10,445 nucleotides of DNA from Desulfobulbaceae bacterium (GTDB taxonomy: Bacteria > Desulfobacterota > Desulfobulbia > Desulfobulbales > Desulfocapsaceae). A program made the translations under genes and the position numbers. Of the stretch, positions 1-7,528 are shown piece by piece. The notes beneath the pieces are model-generated. The model did no database searches, was not told the origin of the DNA, and worked only from the letters and a program-made list of their open reading frames with translations. Where the stretch lies: NCBI GenBank assembly GCA_003509305.1, contig DOMU01000201.1, positions 1-10,445 on the forward strand. The letters are read 5' to 3'. Position 1 is the first letter of the stretch. Every line of letters starts with the position of its first letter.

Positions 1-252
1 GGCGATGGCGTCGCGGACAAAAGGATAGCCGCTGTTGGCCATGTAGCCGTGGACGCCGGGCTGTTCGTGCTGGCAGACACGCAACAGGGCCTCGCCAAAG
101 GCGGCGGGCGGCGGCACATCCGGGTTGCCGAGGCTGAAGTCATAGACCTGGTCGGCGCCGTATTTTTGCTTCATGACCGTACCTTCCTCGAACATCTTGC
201 GGATCCACGATGATTTTTCGCTGAACTGACGAATTTTTTCGGCGATGGCCAT
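1..252 (-). CDS. PLP-dependent class I/II aminotransferase, N-terminal part (runs off the left edge)
   Basis: The first 84 codons are present, starting at the ATG at 252-250. The start is preceded on the minus strand by GGGAGGAAATC, a good ribosome binding site. The product begins MAIAEKIRQF and contains SSWIRKMFEEG, then YDFSLGNPDVPPP and HGYMANSGYPFVRDAI. The LGNPD...P segment and the HGYM...GYPFVRDAIA segment are typical of the N-terminal arm of fold-type I aminotransferases of the aspartate / LL-diaminopimelate aminotransferase group, which move an amino group between amino acids and 2-oxoacids using pyridoxal phosphate in the cytoplasm. The PLP-binding lysine lies outside the window, so substrate cannot be assigned. 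It starts 15 bases after the stop of the DjlA-like gene, so it is probably the third gene of the ftsY operon. Confidence 0.85.
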   Translation of the reverse strand, partial: MAIAEKIRQFSEKSSWIRKMFEEGTVMKQKYGADQVYDFSLGNPDVPPPAAFGEALLRVCQHEQPGVHGYMANSGYPFVRDAIA

Positions 253-267
253 GATTTCCTCCCACTG

Positions 268-1110
268 CTAATTGCCGTGTTTTTTCAACTTATCGTAGGC
301 GGCGTTGATTTCCTTCATCTTCTCTTCCGCCACCCGCTGGAACTCGGCGCCCAAATGCTGCACCTTGTCAGGATGATACTGCATACTGAGGGCACGATAT
401 GCCTGTTTGATTTCTTCCTCCGTAGCGCCCTGAGCGAGGCCTAAAACGGCCAAAGAGCGTTCCCGCTCGCTGGCCTGGCTGGCCGCTCCCTCCCGGCCAC
501 GGAATTGGTACTTGCCCTCGATACTGCGCAACTCATATTCGGAAAGCCCAAGGAAACGGGCGATGTCCCGCGCCTGCCGCAGATCACCGTCGGCAACCGG
601 CTGTCGCGTGTGGATGATCTGGTAAATCAGTTCGATAAGCACCAGGCGCGGCTCGGCGGCGAAGCTGTCGCGAAATTCGGCCAAGAGTACATCAAGTGGC
701 GTCGCCGATTCCCGCGCCGCTTTGATCATCTCTTTGACCCAGGCCATCTGGGCCTGACCATAACGGAGATTATAACGAAAGAAATTGTTGATGGTCTGAA
801 TTTCTTCCCGCGTGACTTCACCGTCCTGGGCGGCGATTTTCACGAGAATGCCGACGAGAAGCTCGACAAAACGGTTGTGGCTTACCGTCTGCGATTTCTG
901 GTAGTTCTCAACCTGCTGGCTGAGCCAATATCCCCACAAATAAAACAGGCCGATCAACAGCAAGACGCCCAAGGCGCCACCGAAGGCCAAAGTGCCTAAA
1001 AGATTGACCACTCCCCGGGCGCCACCGGTTAAGAGGGCAATGAGAATAAGAATAATCAGGCAGCCACCGCAGCCGGAGCCGCCTGGGCCTTGTACACGAT
1101 AGATATTCAC
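268..1110 (-). CDS. membrane-anchored DjlA-like co-chaperone (TerB domain plus C-terminal J domain)
   Basis: A 280-residue protein. The N-terminus is glycine and cysteine rich ([10 protein letters not shown]), followed by hydrophobic stretches at about 17-30 and 38-63, then a helical TerB-like domain (about 80-195, with the acidic [13 protein letters not shown] segment). A J domain closes the protein (about 219-278), with the diagnostic HPD at 246-248. J domains stimulate Hsp70 (DnaK) ATPase, so this is likely a membrane-tethered DnaK co-chaperone with its J domain in the cytoplasm. The arrangement matches the DjlA family, but with two hydrophobic segments instead of one. The start is GTG at 1110-1108, which overlaps the ftsY stop by four bases (GTGA), suggesting translational coupling. 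A GGGAG sequence lies 15 or so bases upstream inside ftsY. The client is unknown; pairing with the SRP receptor hints at a membrane-protein role, which is inference. Confidence 0.85.
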   Translation of the reverse strand: MNIYRVQGPGGSGCGGCLIILILIALLTGGARGVVNLLGTLAFGGALGVLLLIGLFYLWGYWLSQQVENYQKSQTVSHNRFVELLVGILVKIAAQDGEVTREEIQTINNFFRYNLRYGQAQMAWVKEMIKAARESATPLDVLLAEFRDSFAAEPRLVLIELIYQIIHTRQPVADGDLRQARDIARFLGLSEYELRSIEGKYQFRGREGAASQASERERSLAVLGLAQGATEEEIKQAYRALSMQYHPDKVQHLGAEFQRVAEEKMKEINAAYDKLKKHGN

Positions 1111-2333
1111 GATTGCCGCCCACTCCCGCCGTCAAAAAGGGCGCCGATGAATTCGTGCGCGTCGAAGTCGCGCAGATCGGTCAACTGCTCGCCAACGCCG
1201 ATAAAGCGAATCGGCACGCCGAGTTCTTTCGAGACGTTGATGACAATGCCGCCCTTGGCGGTGCCATCAAGTTTTGTCAGGGCAAGGCCGGTGACCCCCA
1301 CCGCCTCCTTGAAGATGCGCGCCTGGGCAATGGCGTTCTGTCCCGTGGTGGCATCAAGCACCAGCAGCACCTCGTGCGGCGCCCCTGGCATTTTTTTGCC
1401 CATAACCCGTTTGATTTTCTTCAGCTCTTCCATCAGATGCTGCTGGGTATGCAGACGCCCGGCGGTATCGACCAGTACCACGTCATAATTTTTCGCCACC
1501 GCGTGCGCCATGGCATCGAAAACCACCGCCGACGGGTCGGAGCCGTCATCTTTGGCCATGACGTGGATGCCACCGCGTTCGCCCCAGATTTTCAGTTGTG
1601 AGACAGCGGCGGCCCGGAAGGTATCGGCGGCGACCAAAAGCACCGAATAACCGGCATTGCTGAACTTATGGGCGATTTTACCGATGGTCGTGGTTTTGCC
1701 GACACCGTTGACGCCAACGGCCATGATGACGAAAGGGCCGTCCTTCGGGCGGGCCAAATCGGCGTTCTGGGCATCCTGTTCGGCGCGGGTCAGGTAATCG
1801 AGCATCTTGTCGCGGATGGCATCGCGCAAAACCCGCGGATTGTCGGTATCCTGATGTTTAACGCGCTGTCTGGCCGCATCGAGAATTTCCTGGGTCGTGG
1901 CATAGCCGAGGTCGGCGGTGATCAGCAATTCCTCCAGTTGTTCGAACAGCTCGCGGTCAATTTCCTTTTGGCCATAGAGCAAATCATCAAGCTGATTGGT
2001 GAAGGATTCACGGGTACGGCCCAGGCGTTCGGCCAAACGTGAAAACAAACCCGTTTTGCGCGCCGGTTTTGTTTTCGGCGCGGCGAACAACGGCGCCCTT
2101 TCCAGTGACGGTTCCGTTAACGGTTCCACAGGTGGCTCTTCCGGCGCCGCATCTGTGGTCTCGGCAACCACCGTTTCGGATATTTCCCCGGTGGCATTTT
2201 CAAAGATTGTTTCGGAAACAATTTCCGGCCCGGTGACAATTTCCTGACCTGTTTGATCAGGTGACAGATCGGCAGATTCCGTTTGCGAGGTGGTCTCTGC
2301 GGTAGGACGTTTTTTTCTGAACCAGCTGAGCAT
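1107..2333 (-). CDS. ftsY: signal recognition particle receptor FtsY
   Basis: 408 residues from the ATG at 2333. FtsY is the SRP receptor GTPase that docks ribosome-nascent chain-SRP complexes at the SecYEG translocon. The protein begins [10 protein letters not shown] (short amphipathic/basic membrane-binding segment). An acidic, low-complexity A domain rich in Glu, Thr, Val and Pro follows to about residue 90, then the N domain (about 95-190) and the G domain: G1 loop [10 protein letters not shown] (207-216), DTFRAAA (237-243), DTAGR (289-293), TKLDG (353-357) and the closing FIGVGEQ..DLRDF segment. All catalytic motifs are intact. I chose ATG 2333 because MLSWFRKK resembles known FtsY starts; the frame is open further upstream to a TTG at 2423, but neither start has a clear Shine-Dalgarno. 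The gene leads a minus-strand operon with the J-domain gene. Confidence 0.97.
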   Translation of the reverse strand: MLSWFRKKRPTAETTSQTESADLSPDQTGQEIVTGPEIVSETIFENATGEISETVVAETTDAAPEEPPVEPLTEPSLERAPLFAAPKTKPARKTGLFSRLAERLGRTRESFTNQLDDLLYGQKEIDRELFEQLEELLITADLGYATTQEILDAARQRVKHQDTDNPRVLRDAIRDKMLDYLTRAEQDAQNADLARPKDGPFVIMAVGVNGVGKTTTIGKIAHKFSNAGYSVLLVAADTFRAAAVSQLKIWGERGGIHVMAKDDGSDPSAVVFDAMAHAVAKNYDVVLVDTAGRLHTQQHLMEELKKIKRVMGKKMPGAPHEVLLVLDATTGQNAIAQARIFKEAVGVTGLALTKLDGTAKGGIVINVSKELGVPIRFIGVGEQLTDLRDFDAHEFIGALFDGGSGRQS

Positions 2334-2626
2334 GGCGCGTGTGGCAAAAGGCAGAGGATGAATCGGTGTTTCTTCTGGGAAAATCCGGTCATAATACGGA
2401 GGGCGGCGAGAGAACGCAAACAAAAAGCGGGCGGCGGTTGGCGCAAACTTTGGCCAAGCCCTTTGCTGTTGCTAAAGATTTCGCCCATGGTATAGTCGCG
2501 GGGCGGCTTTAAACTGTCCGTGCCGGCAATGGAAGCTGGGTGTCCGCGACATTTTCCCGCGGGTAAACGAAAAGAGTCTCCTTGACGGCTTTCTCAGGAC
2601 ATTTTTTGATACAAAAGGAGTGAAGT
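2334..2626. promoter_or_regulatory. divergent intergenic region between ftsY and the zapB-like gene
   Basis: About 290 bases with no convincing gene; it must hold the promoters of both divergent operons. On the plus strand TTGACG (2582-2587) is followed after 17 bases by TTTGAT (2605-2610), a weak sigma-70 match that would leave a leader of only about ten bases. The ribosome binding site AAGGAG (2615-2620) lies six bases before the zapB-like ATG. On the minus strand TATACC (around 2484-2479) could be a -10 element for ftsY, but no good -35 element is visible. The ftsY frame is open through 2334-2423, so part of this region could be translated if a TTG start is used. Confidence 0.4.
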
Positions 2627-2926
2627 ATGAATCAGGATATTGCATTGACACGGCTTGAGCAATTTGTCAGCAAATTACGTCAGGGTTTCCGGGAGCTGAA
2701 GGCGGAGTGCACCCGTTTGGCCGCTACCGTCGAAGAGCGGGATGCCACCATCGCCACTTTGGAAGCCAAGCTCGCCGACCGGGTTTCCGAGCGTGAGGAC
2801 ATCAGTGGCCGGGTCAACCGGCTGATCGAGCAGATCGAGGAACTGGAGCTGGGCGAGGACGAGACGATTCCCGTTTCACATCAGCCGGTGGATGACCGGC
2901 AGAGGAACCTGTTCCCCCTCGATTGA
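2627..2926 (+). CDS. zapB: small coiled-coil protein, ZapB-like cell division factor
   Basis: A 99-residue protein starting at ATG 2627 with AAGGAG six bases upstream. Residues about 5-75 form one long heptad-like coiled coil rich in Leu, Glu, Arg and Lys, with no Cys-based or catalytic motif; the C-terminal tail (about 76-99) is polar and ends NLFPLD. ZapB proteins are short, nearly all coiled coil, and bind ZapA to stabilise the cytokinetic FtsZ ring and link it to the chromosome terminus. The sequence alone shows only a coiled coil. The functional call rests on size, architecture and its position directly ahead of zapA. The name should be read as ZapB-like; another short coiled-coil protein is possible. 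Confidence 0.65.
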   Translation: MNQDIALTRLEQFVSKLRQGFRELKAECTRLAATVEERDATIATLEAKLADRVSEREDISGRVNRLIEQIEELELGEDETIPVSHQPVDDRQRNLFPLD

Positions 2927-2984
2927 AATTGCTAACAGGTGATCCCCGCCTAGGACGCCGGCGATGGCGGGAAACGGACGGAAC

Positions 2985-3290
2985 ATGGATGAAGAGGAAA
3001 GGCAGGTACGGATTGAACTTCTCGGACAAGAGTACAGGTTTTTTACCGCCGCCGGTGACGAGGAATTGGCGGCGATACTGTCTCTGGTGCGGAAACTGGT
3101 GGAAAGCGATTCCACCACCCATCGTGGCGGCACTTTGGTTTCGGTGCGGGTGGTGACGCTGGCCTGTCTGAACATCGCTTCCCAGTATGTGCGCCTGCAA
3201 ACTGAATTTGACAGTTTCCGGCTGGAAAACAGCCGCCGACTGCATGAAATGGCGGCGGCGATAGAAGAAGATATACACGGAGGATGGTAA
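2985..3290 (+). CDS. zapA: cell division protein ZapA
   Basis: 101 residues from ATG 2985. The N-terminal RIELLGQEYRF strand pair, then DEELAAILSLVRKLVES and a long C-terminal helix with the VRVVTLACLNIASQYVRLQ segment, match ZapA. ZapA is a small tetrameric cytoplasmic protein that bundles FtsZ filaments at mid-cell. I chose 2985 because the family usually begins only a few residues before this beta strand, and GGA at 2976-2978 gives acceptable spacing. The ATG at 2964 (seven more residues, with AGGA at 2952-2955) is a real alternative. It follows the ZapB-like gene by a few dozen bases and is presumably cotranscribed with it. The 6S RNA lies just downstream, an order well known for zapA and ssrS in proteobacteria. 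Confidence 0.9.
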   Translation: MDEEERQVRIELLGQEYRFFTAAGDEELAAILSLVRKLVESDSTTHRGGTLVSVRVVTLACLNIASQYVRLQTEFDSFRLENSRRLHEMAAAIEEDIHGGW

Positions 3291-3320
3291 TTTCCCGGTG
3301 GAAAACTACTTCCGGATATG

Positions 3321-3343
3321 CTGTGGCGGGCTGGCCGCCACAG
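3321..3343 (+). other. GC-rich hairpin between zapA and the 6S RNA
   Basis: CTGTGGCGG (3321-3329) and CCGCCACAG (3335-3343) form a perfect nine-pair stem with a five-base loop. The bases that follow are GAAAAAATTTTCC, itself a short self-complementary stretch, not an immediate U-run, so this is not a textbook intrinsic terminator. It sits between the zapA stop and the 5' end of the 6S RNA. It could be a weak terminator for zapA or a structure that guides processing of a zapA-6S transcript; the sequence does not decide between these. Confidence 0.5.
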
Positions 3344-3352
3344 GAAAAAATT

Positions 3353-3525
3353 TTCCCTGTGCTGTTGGTGATCCACGGAACGCGTTGAGCCAACTCATTG
3401 AAAAAGGGCGGCTGTCCCGGTCGCCGATGGGGAATCCTTTCAAGGAATTCCCAGATGCCGTCCGTAAGTTGCCCACCTAATTTATATTAGGTTTAACAAG
3501 CCTGTGGGCACGGCAGCGCGGGGAT
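3353..3525 (+). ncRNA. ssrS: 6S RNA
   Basis: 6S RNA binds the sigma-70 RNA polymerase holoenzyme by mimicking an open promoter and damps transcription in stationary phase. The call comes from structure and position. Bases 3355-3366 pair with 3512-3523 without a gap (with G-U pairs); after a bulged G3367, 3368-3370 pair with 3509-3511; after a bulged A3371, 3372-3378 pair with 3502-3508. This gives a closing stem of about 22 pairs with single-base bulges. Inside is a large central bubble whose 3' side carries a small hairpin (ACCTAAT 3475-3481 with ATTAGGT 3486-3492). An upper stem (TTGAAA 3398-3403 with TTTCAA 3438-3443) and an apical hairpin (GGCGGC 3407-3412 with GTCGCC 3420-3425) complete it. 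Length (about 170) and position after zapA fit ssrS. Ends are approximate. No clear promoter is seen directly upstream, so it may be processed from a zapA transcript. Confidence 0.85.
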
Positions 3526-3884
3526 ATTTGTCAGTGGCGGTGTTTTTTTATGCCGGTGGTAAGGCTTCAGGCTGACACCGGTTTTGGGAATATGGGGTTG
3601 GGCGCGCAAATATCCGCGCCCGCGCCACTCGTAATCAGACGCCGGATGGTGGCTGACGGAGTGGAAGCGTAGGAAACAGCAAAGCGAGACTGCTTTTTCA
3701 TATACATGATTAGCGGTGGAAAAATCACCGCCAAATTGCATATATCACGAGTTAGAAAAAGCCGGCCCGATGCACCGGAGCCGGTGGCTATCCGCTTTCC
3801 TCGCCGGAAATTTCTCCCGACGGGACGTCCTGCCTTCTCTTTTGGCAGCAGCCTGGCCGGTATCATCATCATATAGGTGAGGCC
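3526..3884. other. gene-free region between 6S RNA and rny, with several inverted repeats
   Basis: About 360 bases with no credible coding region on either strand; the open frames here lack ribosome binding sites and protein-like composition. It holds several perfect inverted repeats: GGGCGCG (3600-3606) with CGCGCCC (3615-3621), GCGGTG (3713-3718) with CACCGC (3726-3731), and CACCGG (3773-3778) with CCGGTG (3781-3786). A weak promoter candidate for rny is TGGAAA (3717-3722), 18 bases, then TATATC (3741-3746), overlapping the second hairpin. It would leave a leader of about 130 bases for rny. The GGTGAGG ribosome binding site of rny lies just before its start. No tRNA or known riboswitch pattern is recognised. 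Confidence 0.5.
3553..3585 (+). terminator. possible weak terminator downstream of the 6S RNA
   Basis: CCGGTG (3553-3558) pairs with CACCGG (3576-3581) and is followed by TTTT. The loop is long (17 bases), and the T-tract short, so the call is weak. A separate run of seven T (3543-3549) lies just upstream, but no stable stem immediately precedes it. One or both could end the 6S transcript. Confidence 0.3.
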
Positions 3885-5453
3885 ATGGCATTCGATAGTT
3901 TTTCGTTGTATTTATTACCGACAGCGAGCTTGGCGCTGGGCGTCGTCGCCGGTTTTTTCGTCCGTAGGTTGATCGTTGAAGGTGACCAACGCAAGATTGA
4001 AGAGAACCGCAAAAAAATTACCCAGGACGCTCTGGCCGACGCCGACCGCATCACCAAGGAAGCGCGCCTGCAAGCCAAGGAAGAAGCCTACCGCACCAAA
4101 CAGGCTCTGGAAAAGGAAATCAAGGTCGAGCGCGACGAACTGAAAGATGAGCAGAAACAGTTTACCCGCAAACGGGAAACTTTGAAAAAGGAGTGGGAAA
4201 GCCTCGACCGCAAGATCACGGAAGTACAGCAAGCCGAAGAAAGAATTCACGAGCGCGAGCAGGAAGTGGTTAAAAAAAATCGTCAGGCTGACGAGCTGCT
4301 CGACCAACAACGGCAGGAACTTTCCCGCATTTCCGGCATATCGAGCGACGAGGCGAAAAAACAGCTGATGGACACCATGATCAGCGAAGCGCGCATGGAA
4401 GCCGCCAAGCGCCTGGTGAAAATCGAAAACGAAATGAAACTCGAGGCGGACCGCAAGGGCAAGAACATCATCGCCCTGGCCATTTCCCGCTACGCCGGCG
4501 AATACGTCGCCGATAAGACCGTCTCCATCGTTCCTCTGCCCAACGATGAAATGAAGGGCAGAATCATTGGCCGGGAAGGCCGCAATATCCGCGCCATCGA
4601 AGCCGCCACCGGCATTGACATCATCATCGACGACACGCCGGAAGCGGTGGTGCTGTCAGGTTTTAACCCGGTACGCCGCGAAATTGCCCGCCAGTCGCTC
4701 TTGCAACTGATTGGCGATGGCCGCATCCATCCGGGCCGCATCGAGGAAGTGGTCGCCAAGATGACAAAAGAGATGGAGGTGTCGATTCGCGAGGCGGGCG
4801 AACAGGCGACCTTTGACGTCGGCGCCCACGGCATCCATGTCGAATTGATAAATCTCTTAGGCAGGCTGCGCTATCGCACCAGCTATGGACAGAACGTCTT
4901 GCAGCATTCGCTGGAGGTGGCCTTCCTCTGTGGCATCATGGCCGCCGAAATCGGCATTGATGTCAAAATTGCCAAACGCGCCGGTCTGCTGCATGATATT
5001 GGCAAGGCGGTCGATCATGAGCTGGAAGGATCACATGCGACCATTGGCCGTGACCTGGCGAAGAAATACGGCGAAAGCGACGAAATCGCCTACGCCATCG
5101 GCGCCCATCACGAGGATCAGCCACCTATGAGTGTCGTTGACGTGCTGGTGCAGGCCGCCGACGCCCTGTCTGGCGCCAGACCCGGCGCCAGGCGTGAGAT
5201 GCTGCAAAGCTATGTTAAACGCCTGGAAGATCTCGAAGCCATCGCCAACACGTTCAGAGGCGTGGAAAAATCCTATGCCATCCAGGCTGGGCGCGACCTG
5301 CGCATCATCGTCGATTCATCTCGCATCAAAGACGACGAAGCGGCTATTTTAAGTCATGATGTGGCCCGCTCAATCGAGGAAAAACTTACCTATCCCGGCC
5401 AGATCCGGGTGACGGTCATTCGTGAAACCAGGGCCGTCGAATACGCGAAATAA
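3885..5453 (+). CDS. rny: ribonuclease Y
   Basis: 522 residues, close to the usual length, start ATG 3885 with GGTGAGG just upstream. RNase Y is a membrane-anchored endoribonuclease that starts mRNA decay. Visible in order: one N-terminal transmembrane helix (about 8-28, [17 protein letters not shown]), a long charged coiled coil (about 33-185), a KH RNA-binding domain with [10 protein letters not shown] (225-234) and [14 protein letters not shown], then an HD phosphohydrolase domain with the His-Asp pair at 370-371 ([12 protein letters not shown]) and AHHED (407-411). All metal-binding residues expected of the family are present. It is the first gene of a pair with tyrS (13-base gap). The frequent rny partner ymdB is not next to it. 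RNase Y is standard in Firmicutes and also present in deltaproteobacteria and some other lineages. Confidence 0.97.
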   Translation: MAFDSFSLYLLPTASLALGVVAGFFVRRLIVEGDQRKIEENRKKITQDALADADRITKEARLQAKEEAYRTKQALEKEIKVERDELKDEQKQFTRKRETLKKEWESLDRKITEVQQAEERIHEREQEVVKKNRQADELLDQQRQELSRISGISSDEAKKQLMDTMISEARMEAAKRLVKIENEMKLEADRKGKNIIALAISRYAGEYVADKTVSIVPLPNDEMKGRIIGREGRNIRAIEAATGIDIIIDDTPEAVVLSGFNPVRREIARQSLLQLIGDGRIHPGRIEEVVAKMTKEMEVSIREAGEQATFDVGAHGIHVELINLLGRLRYRTSYGQNVLQHSLEVAFLCGIMAAEIGIDVKIAKRAGLLHDIGKAVDHELEGSHATIGRDLAKKYGESDEIAYAIGAHHEDQPPMSVVDVLVQAADALSGARPGARREMLQSYVKRLEDLEAIANTFRGVEKSYAIQAGRDLRIIVDSSRIKDDEAAILSHDVARSIEEKLTYPGQIRVTVIRETRAVEYAK

Positions 5454-5466
5454 TGTGGGAAAGAAC

Positions 5467-6678
5467 ATGCTCTCTGTCGAAGAACAACTGGCTTTAATTG
5501 GGCGCGGCGCGGTCGATTGCATTGCCCGTGACGAACTGGAAAAGAAACTGCGGCGGTCGCTGGCAACCGGTGTGCCGCTGAAAATAAAGGCTGGCTTTGA
5601 TCCGACCGCGGCCGATCTGCATCTCGGGCATACGGTGCTCTTACAAAAACTCAAGCATTTCCAGGAACTTGGCCATGAGATTTATTTTCTGGTTGGTGAT
5701 TTCACGGCGATGATCGGTGATCCAACCGGCAAATCTGAAACCCGCAAGGCCCTGACGCAAGAAGATGTGCTGAAAAACGCCGAAACTTATAAAGAACAGG
5801 TGTTCAAAATTCTCGATCCTGGCAAGACCAAGGTTGTTTTCAACAGCGCCTGGCTGGGGGCCCTGACTTCTTATGATATGATCAAGCTGGCCTCGCAACT
5901 GACAGTGGCGCGTATGCTCGAGCGCGAGGATTTCAAGCAGCGTTTCGAGTCGCAGCGGCCCATTTCGATTCACGAATTTCTCTACCCGCTGATCCAGGGG
6001 TACGATTCAGTGGCGATAGAGGCCGATGTTGAGTTGGGTGGCACCGACCAGCTTTTCAACGTCCTCATGGGCCGCGACCTGCAACGGGCCAGAGGCATGG
6101 AAGCGCAGGTGGTATTGACCATGCCGCTTTTGGAAGGCCTTGATGGCGTCAACAAGATGAGCAAATCGCTCGGCAACTACATTGGCATCACGGAGGCGCC
6201 GGAAAATATTTACGGCAAAGTGCTGTCGATTTCCGACAGCCTGATGTTCCGCTACTACGAATTGCTCAGCGATCTGAGCGCTCAGGAAATCGCCGGGTTG
6301 AAGGCGGGCATCGAAGACGGCAGCCTGCACCCGAAAGAGGTGAAAAAGCGCCTGGCCCGCGAGTTAACCGCCCGTTTTCACGGTCAGGAAGCAGCCGAGG
6401 CCGCCGAAGCCGGATTTGAACGGGTCTTTCAGAAAAAGGAATTGCCTGACGACATGGCCGAAGTCAGCCTGCCGAAAGGTGATGCCATCTGGCTGCCGCA
6501 ACTGCTGCTTGATGCCGGTCTCGTCGGCTCTACTTCGGAAGGCAGGCGCATGATCCAGCAGGGGGCGGTGATGGTGGCCGGCGAAAAAGCGGGCGACGTC
6601 GGCGCCAAGATTACCACTGAAGGCGAGGTGGTTGTCAAAGTCGGCAAACGGCGCTTTGCCAGAGTGCGGTTTGTTTGA
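5467..6678 (+). CDS. tyrS: tyrosyl-tRNA synthetase
   Basis: 403 residues from ATG 5467, which follows GGGAAAG at short spacing; the open frame extends back to 5422 but that would overlap the end of rny. The enzyme charges tRNA-Tyr with tyrosine in the cytoplasm. Class I signatures are clear: HLGH (52-55, the HIGH motif), [12 protein letters not shown], the tyrosine/tRNA site region YPLIQGYDS (173-181), GGTDQ (191-195) and KMSKS (230-234). A C-terminal S4 RNA-binding domain occupies about 341-403 ([22 protein letters not shown]). The short insert pattern and [15 protein letters not shown] put it with the TyrZ/TyrS2-like bacterial subgroup rather than the E. coli TyrS type, by recollection of the family. 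No T-box leader is visible and it is likely cotranscribed with rny. It converges on the anti-sigma gene 21 bases downstream. Confidence 0.97.
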   Translation: MLSVEEQLALIGRGAVDCIARDELEKKLRRSLATGVPLKIKAGFDPTAADLHLGHTVLLQKLKHFQELGHEIYFLVGDFTAMIGDPTGKSETRKALTQEDVLKNAETYKEQVFKILDPGKTKVVFNSAWLGALTSYDMIKLASQLTVARMLEREDFKQRFESQRPISIHEFLYPLIQGYDSVAIEADVELGGTDQLFNVLMGRDLQRARGMEAQVVLTMPLLEGLDGVNKMSKSLGNYIGITEAPENIYGKVLSISDSLMFRYYELLSDLSAQEIAGLKAGIEDGSLHPKEVKKRLARELTARFHGQEAAEAAEAGFERVFQKKELPDDMAEVSLPKGDAIWLPQLLLDAGLVGSTSEGRRMIQQGAVMVAGEKAGDVGAKITTEGEVVVKVGKRRFARVRFV

Positions 6679-6699
6679 AGCAGGCCCAGCAATGAATTC

Positions 6700-7524
6700 T
6701 TATTTTTTCCGGTTATCGCCCTTCCCGTTCAGCTTTTTGACCAGTTCCTTCTCGGACCAGGCGCAGAACGTTTTACGGCGAGTCGCTGTCAACCCTTCCA
6801 TCTGCCCAAGGACCAGCCACAGCCGGTCGATTTCCTCATCATGGCCTTCTTCCTCCGGCAAGATTTCGAGGATATCCGCGCCCCTGGCATAGAGTGTAGT
6901 CCATTCTTCGGGCACAAACTGGGACGAACGGCATATTTCCCGCAGGTCGCCGTACCAGACGGCCAACTGATCGGTGGAGCGCCGCACCTCGACGGCGCCG
7001 ATGCGAATACTGCCATCGCGTTTTTCGGCAAGCGTATCGCCAGACTTATCAGCGGGTTCAGCCGGTTTCTTTTCCGCCACCAGTTTTTCACCCTTGGCCG
7101 CTGACATAGATAAGCCCATATTGGCCGACGAGGCGAAGTTGGTTTCTTCCTCCGGTTGACGCAAATGCAGAAAGAGAAGCAGGCTAAGGGCGACGGCCAC
7201 CGCCCCGCCCGTATACGCAAAGACTTTGAAAGACAGGCGCGGCCATTGCCAGGTAAATGACCAGCCACGAGGTGACGAAGCGGAAATTTGCCGCGCCACC
7301 GCAAGCCACCGACGGTAGCATTCCGGACAAGCGGCCAAATGGCGGGTCATTCGGTGGCGCTGTTCCCAAGACAACCCCGCCAGCCTGGCTGGTTCGGCTA
7401 TGGCGGTGATCTCCTCCAGATCGAGACAGTCACCGATGGAAGCGCCCGCTTCCGCGTCTTTGTCCTCGCTTTTGGCCAGGGTTAATAAGGCCATAACCCG
7501 CGCCGGATTGTTCCGATCCTCCAT
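6700..7524 (-). CDS. putative transmembrane anti-sigma factor with zinc-finger-like motif
   Basis: 274 residues from ATG 7524, which starts four bases after the stop of the sigma-like gene. The N-terminal cytoplasmic part ends in HLAACPEC, giving H62-x3-C66-x2-C69, the pattern of ZAS zinc-binding anti-sigma domains. A single transmembrane helix follows (about 101-121, VFAYTGGAVAVALSLLLFL). A charged linker leads to a C-terminal, presumably extracytoplasmic domain (about 160-274) that I do not recognise; it includes IGAVEVRRS and RLWLVLGQMEG. Known anti-sigma factors of this layout hold an ECF sigma at the membrane until a signal arrives, and the neighbouring sigma-like gene supports that. The AAGGA just before ATG is very close to the start, so coupling with the upstream gene is likely. 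The open frame reaches back to 7605, but that would overlap the sigma-like gene. The C-terminal function is unknown. Confidence 0.7.
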   Translation of the reverse strand: MEDRNNPARVMALLTLAKSEDKDAEAGASIGDCLDLEEITAIAEPARLAGLSWEQRHRMTRHLAACPECYRRWLAVARQISASSPRGWSFTWQWPRLSFKVFAYTGGAVAVALSLLLFLHLRQPEEETNFASSANMGLSMSAAKGEKLVAEKKPAEPADKSGDTLAEKRDGSIRIGAVEVRRSTDQLAVWYGDLREICRSSQFVPEEWTTLYARGADILEILPEEEGHDEEIDRLWLVLGQMEGLTATRRKTFCAWSEKELVKKLNGKGDNRKK

Positions 7525-7528
7525 ATCC

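Noticed and set aside
505..999. Plus-strand open frame of 164 codons inside the DjlA-like gene
   Set aside because: It is antisense to a gene with clear TerB and J-domain motifs, has no ribosome binding site and no recognisable domain.
3493..3872. Minus-strand frames (82 and 101 codons) in the gap between 6S RNA and rny
   Set aside because: Neither has a ribosome binding site or protein-like composition, and one runs into the 6S RNA on the opposite strand.
6679..6699. Bidirectional terminator between tyrS and the anti-sigma gene
   Set aside because: A T-run is present at about 6703-6708, but I see no stem of useful length in front of it.
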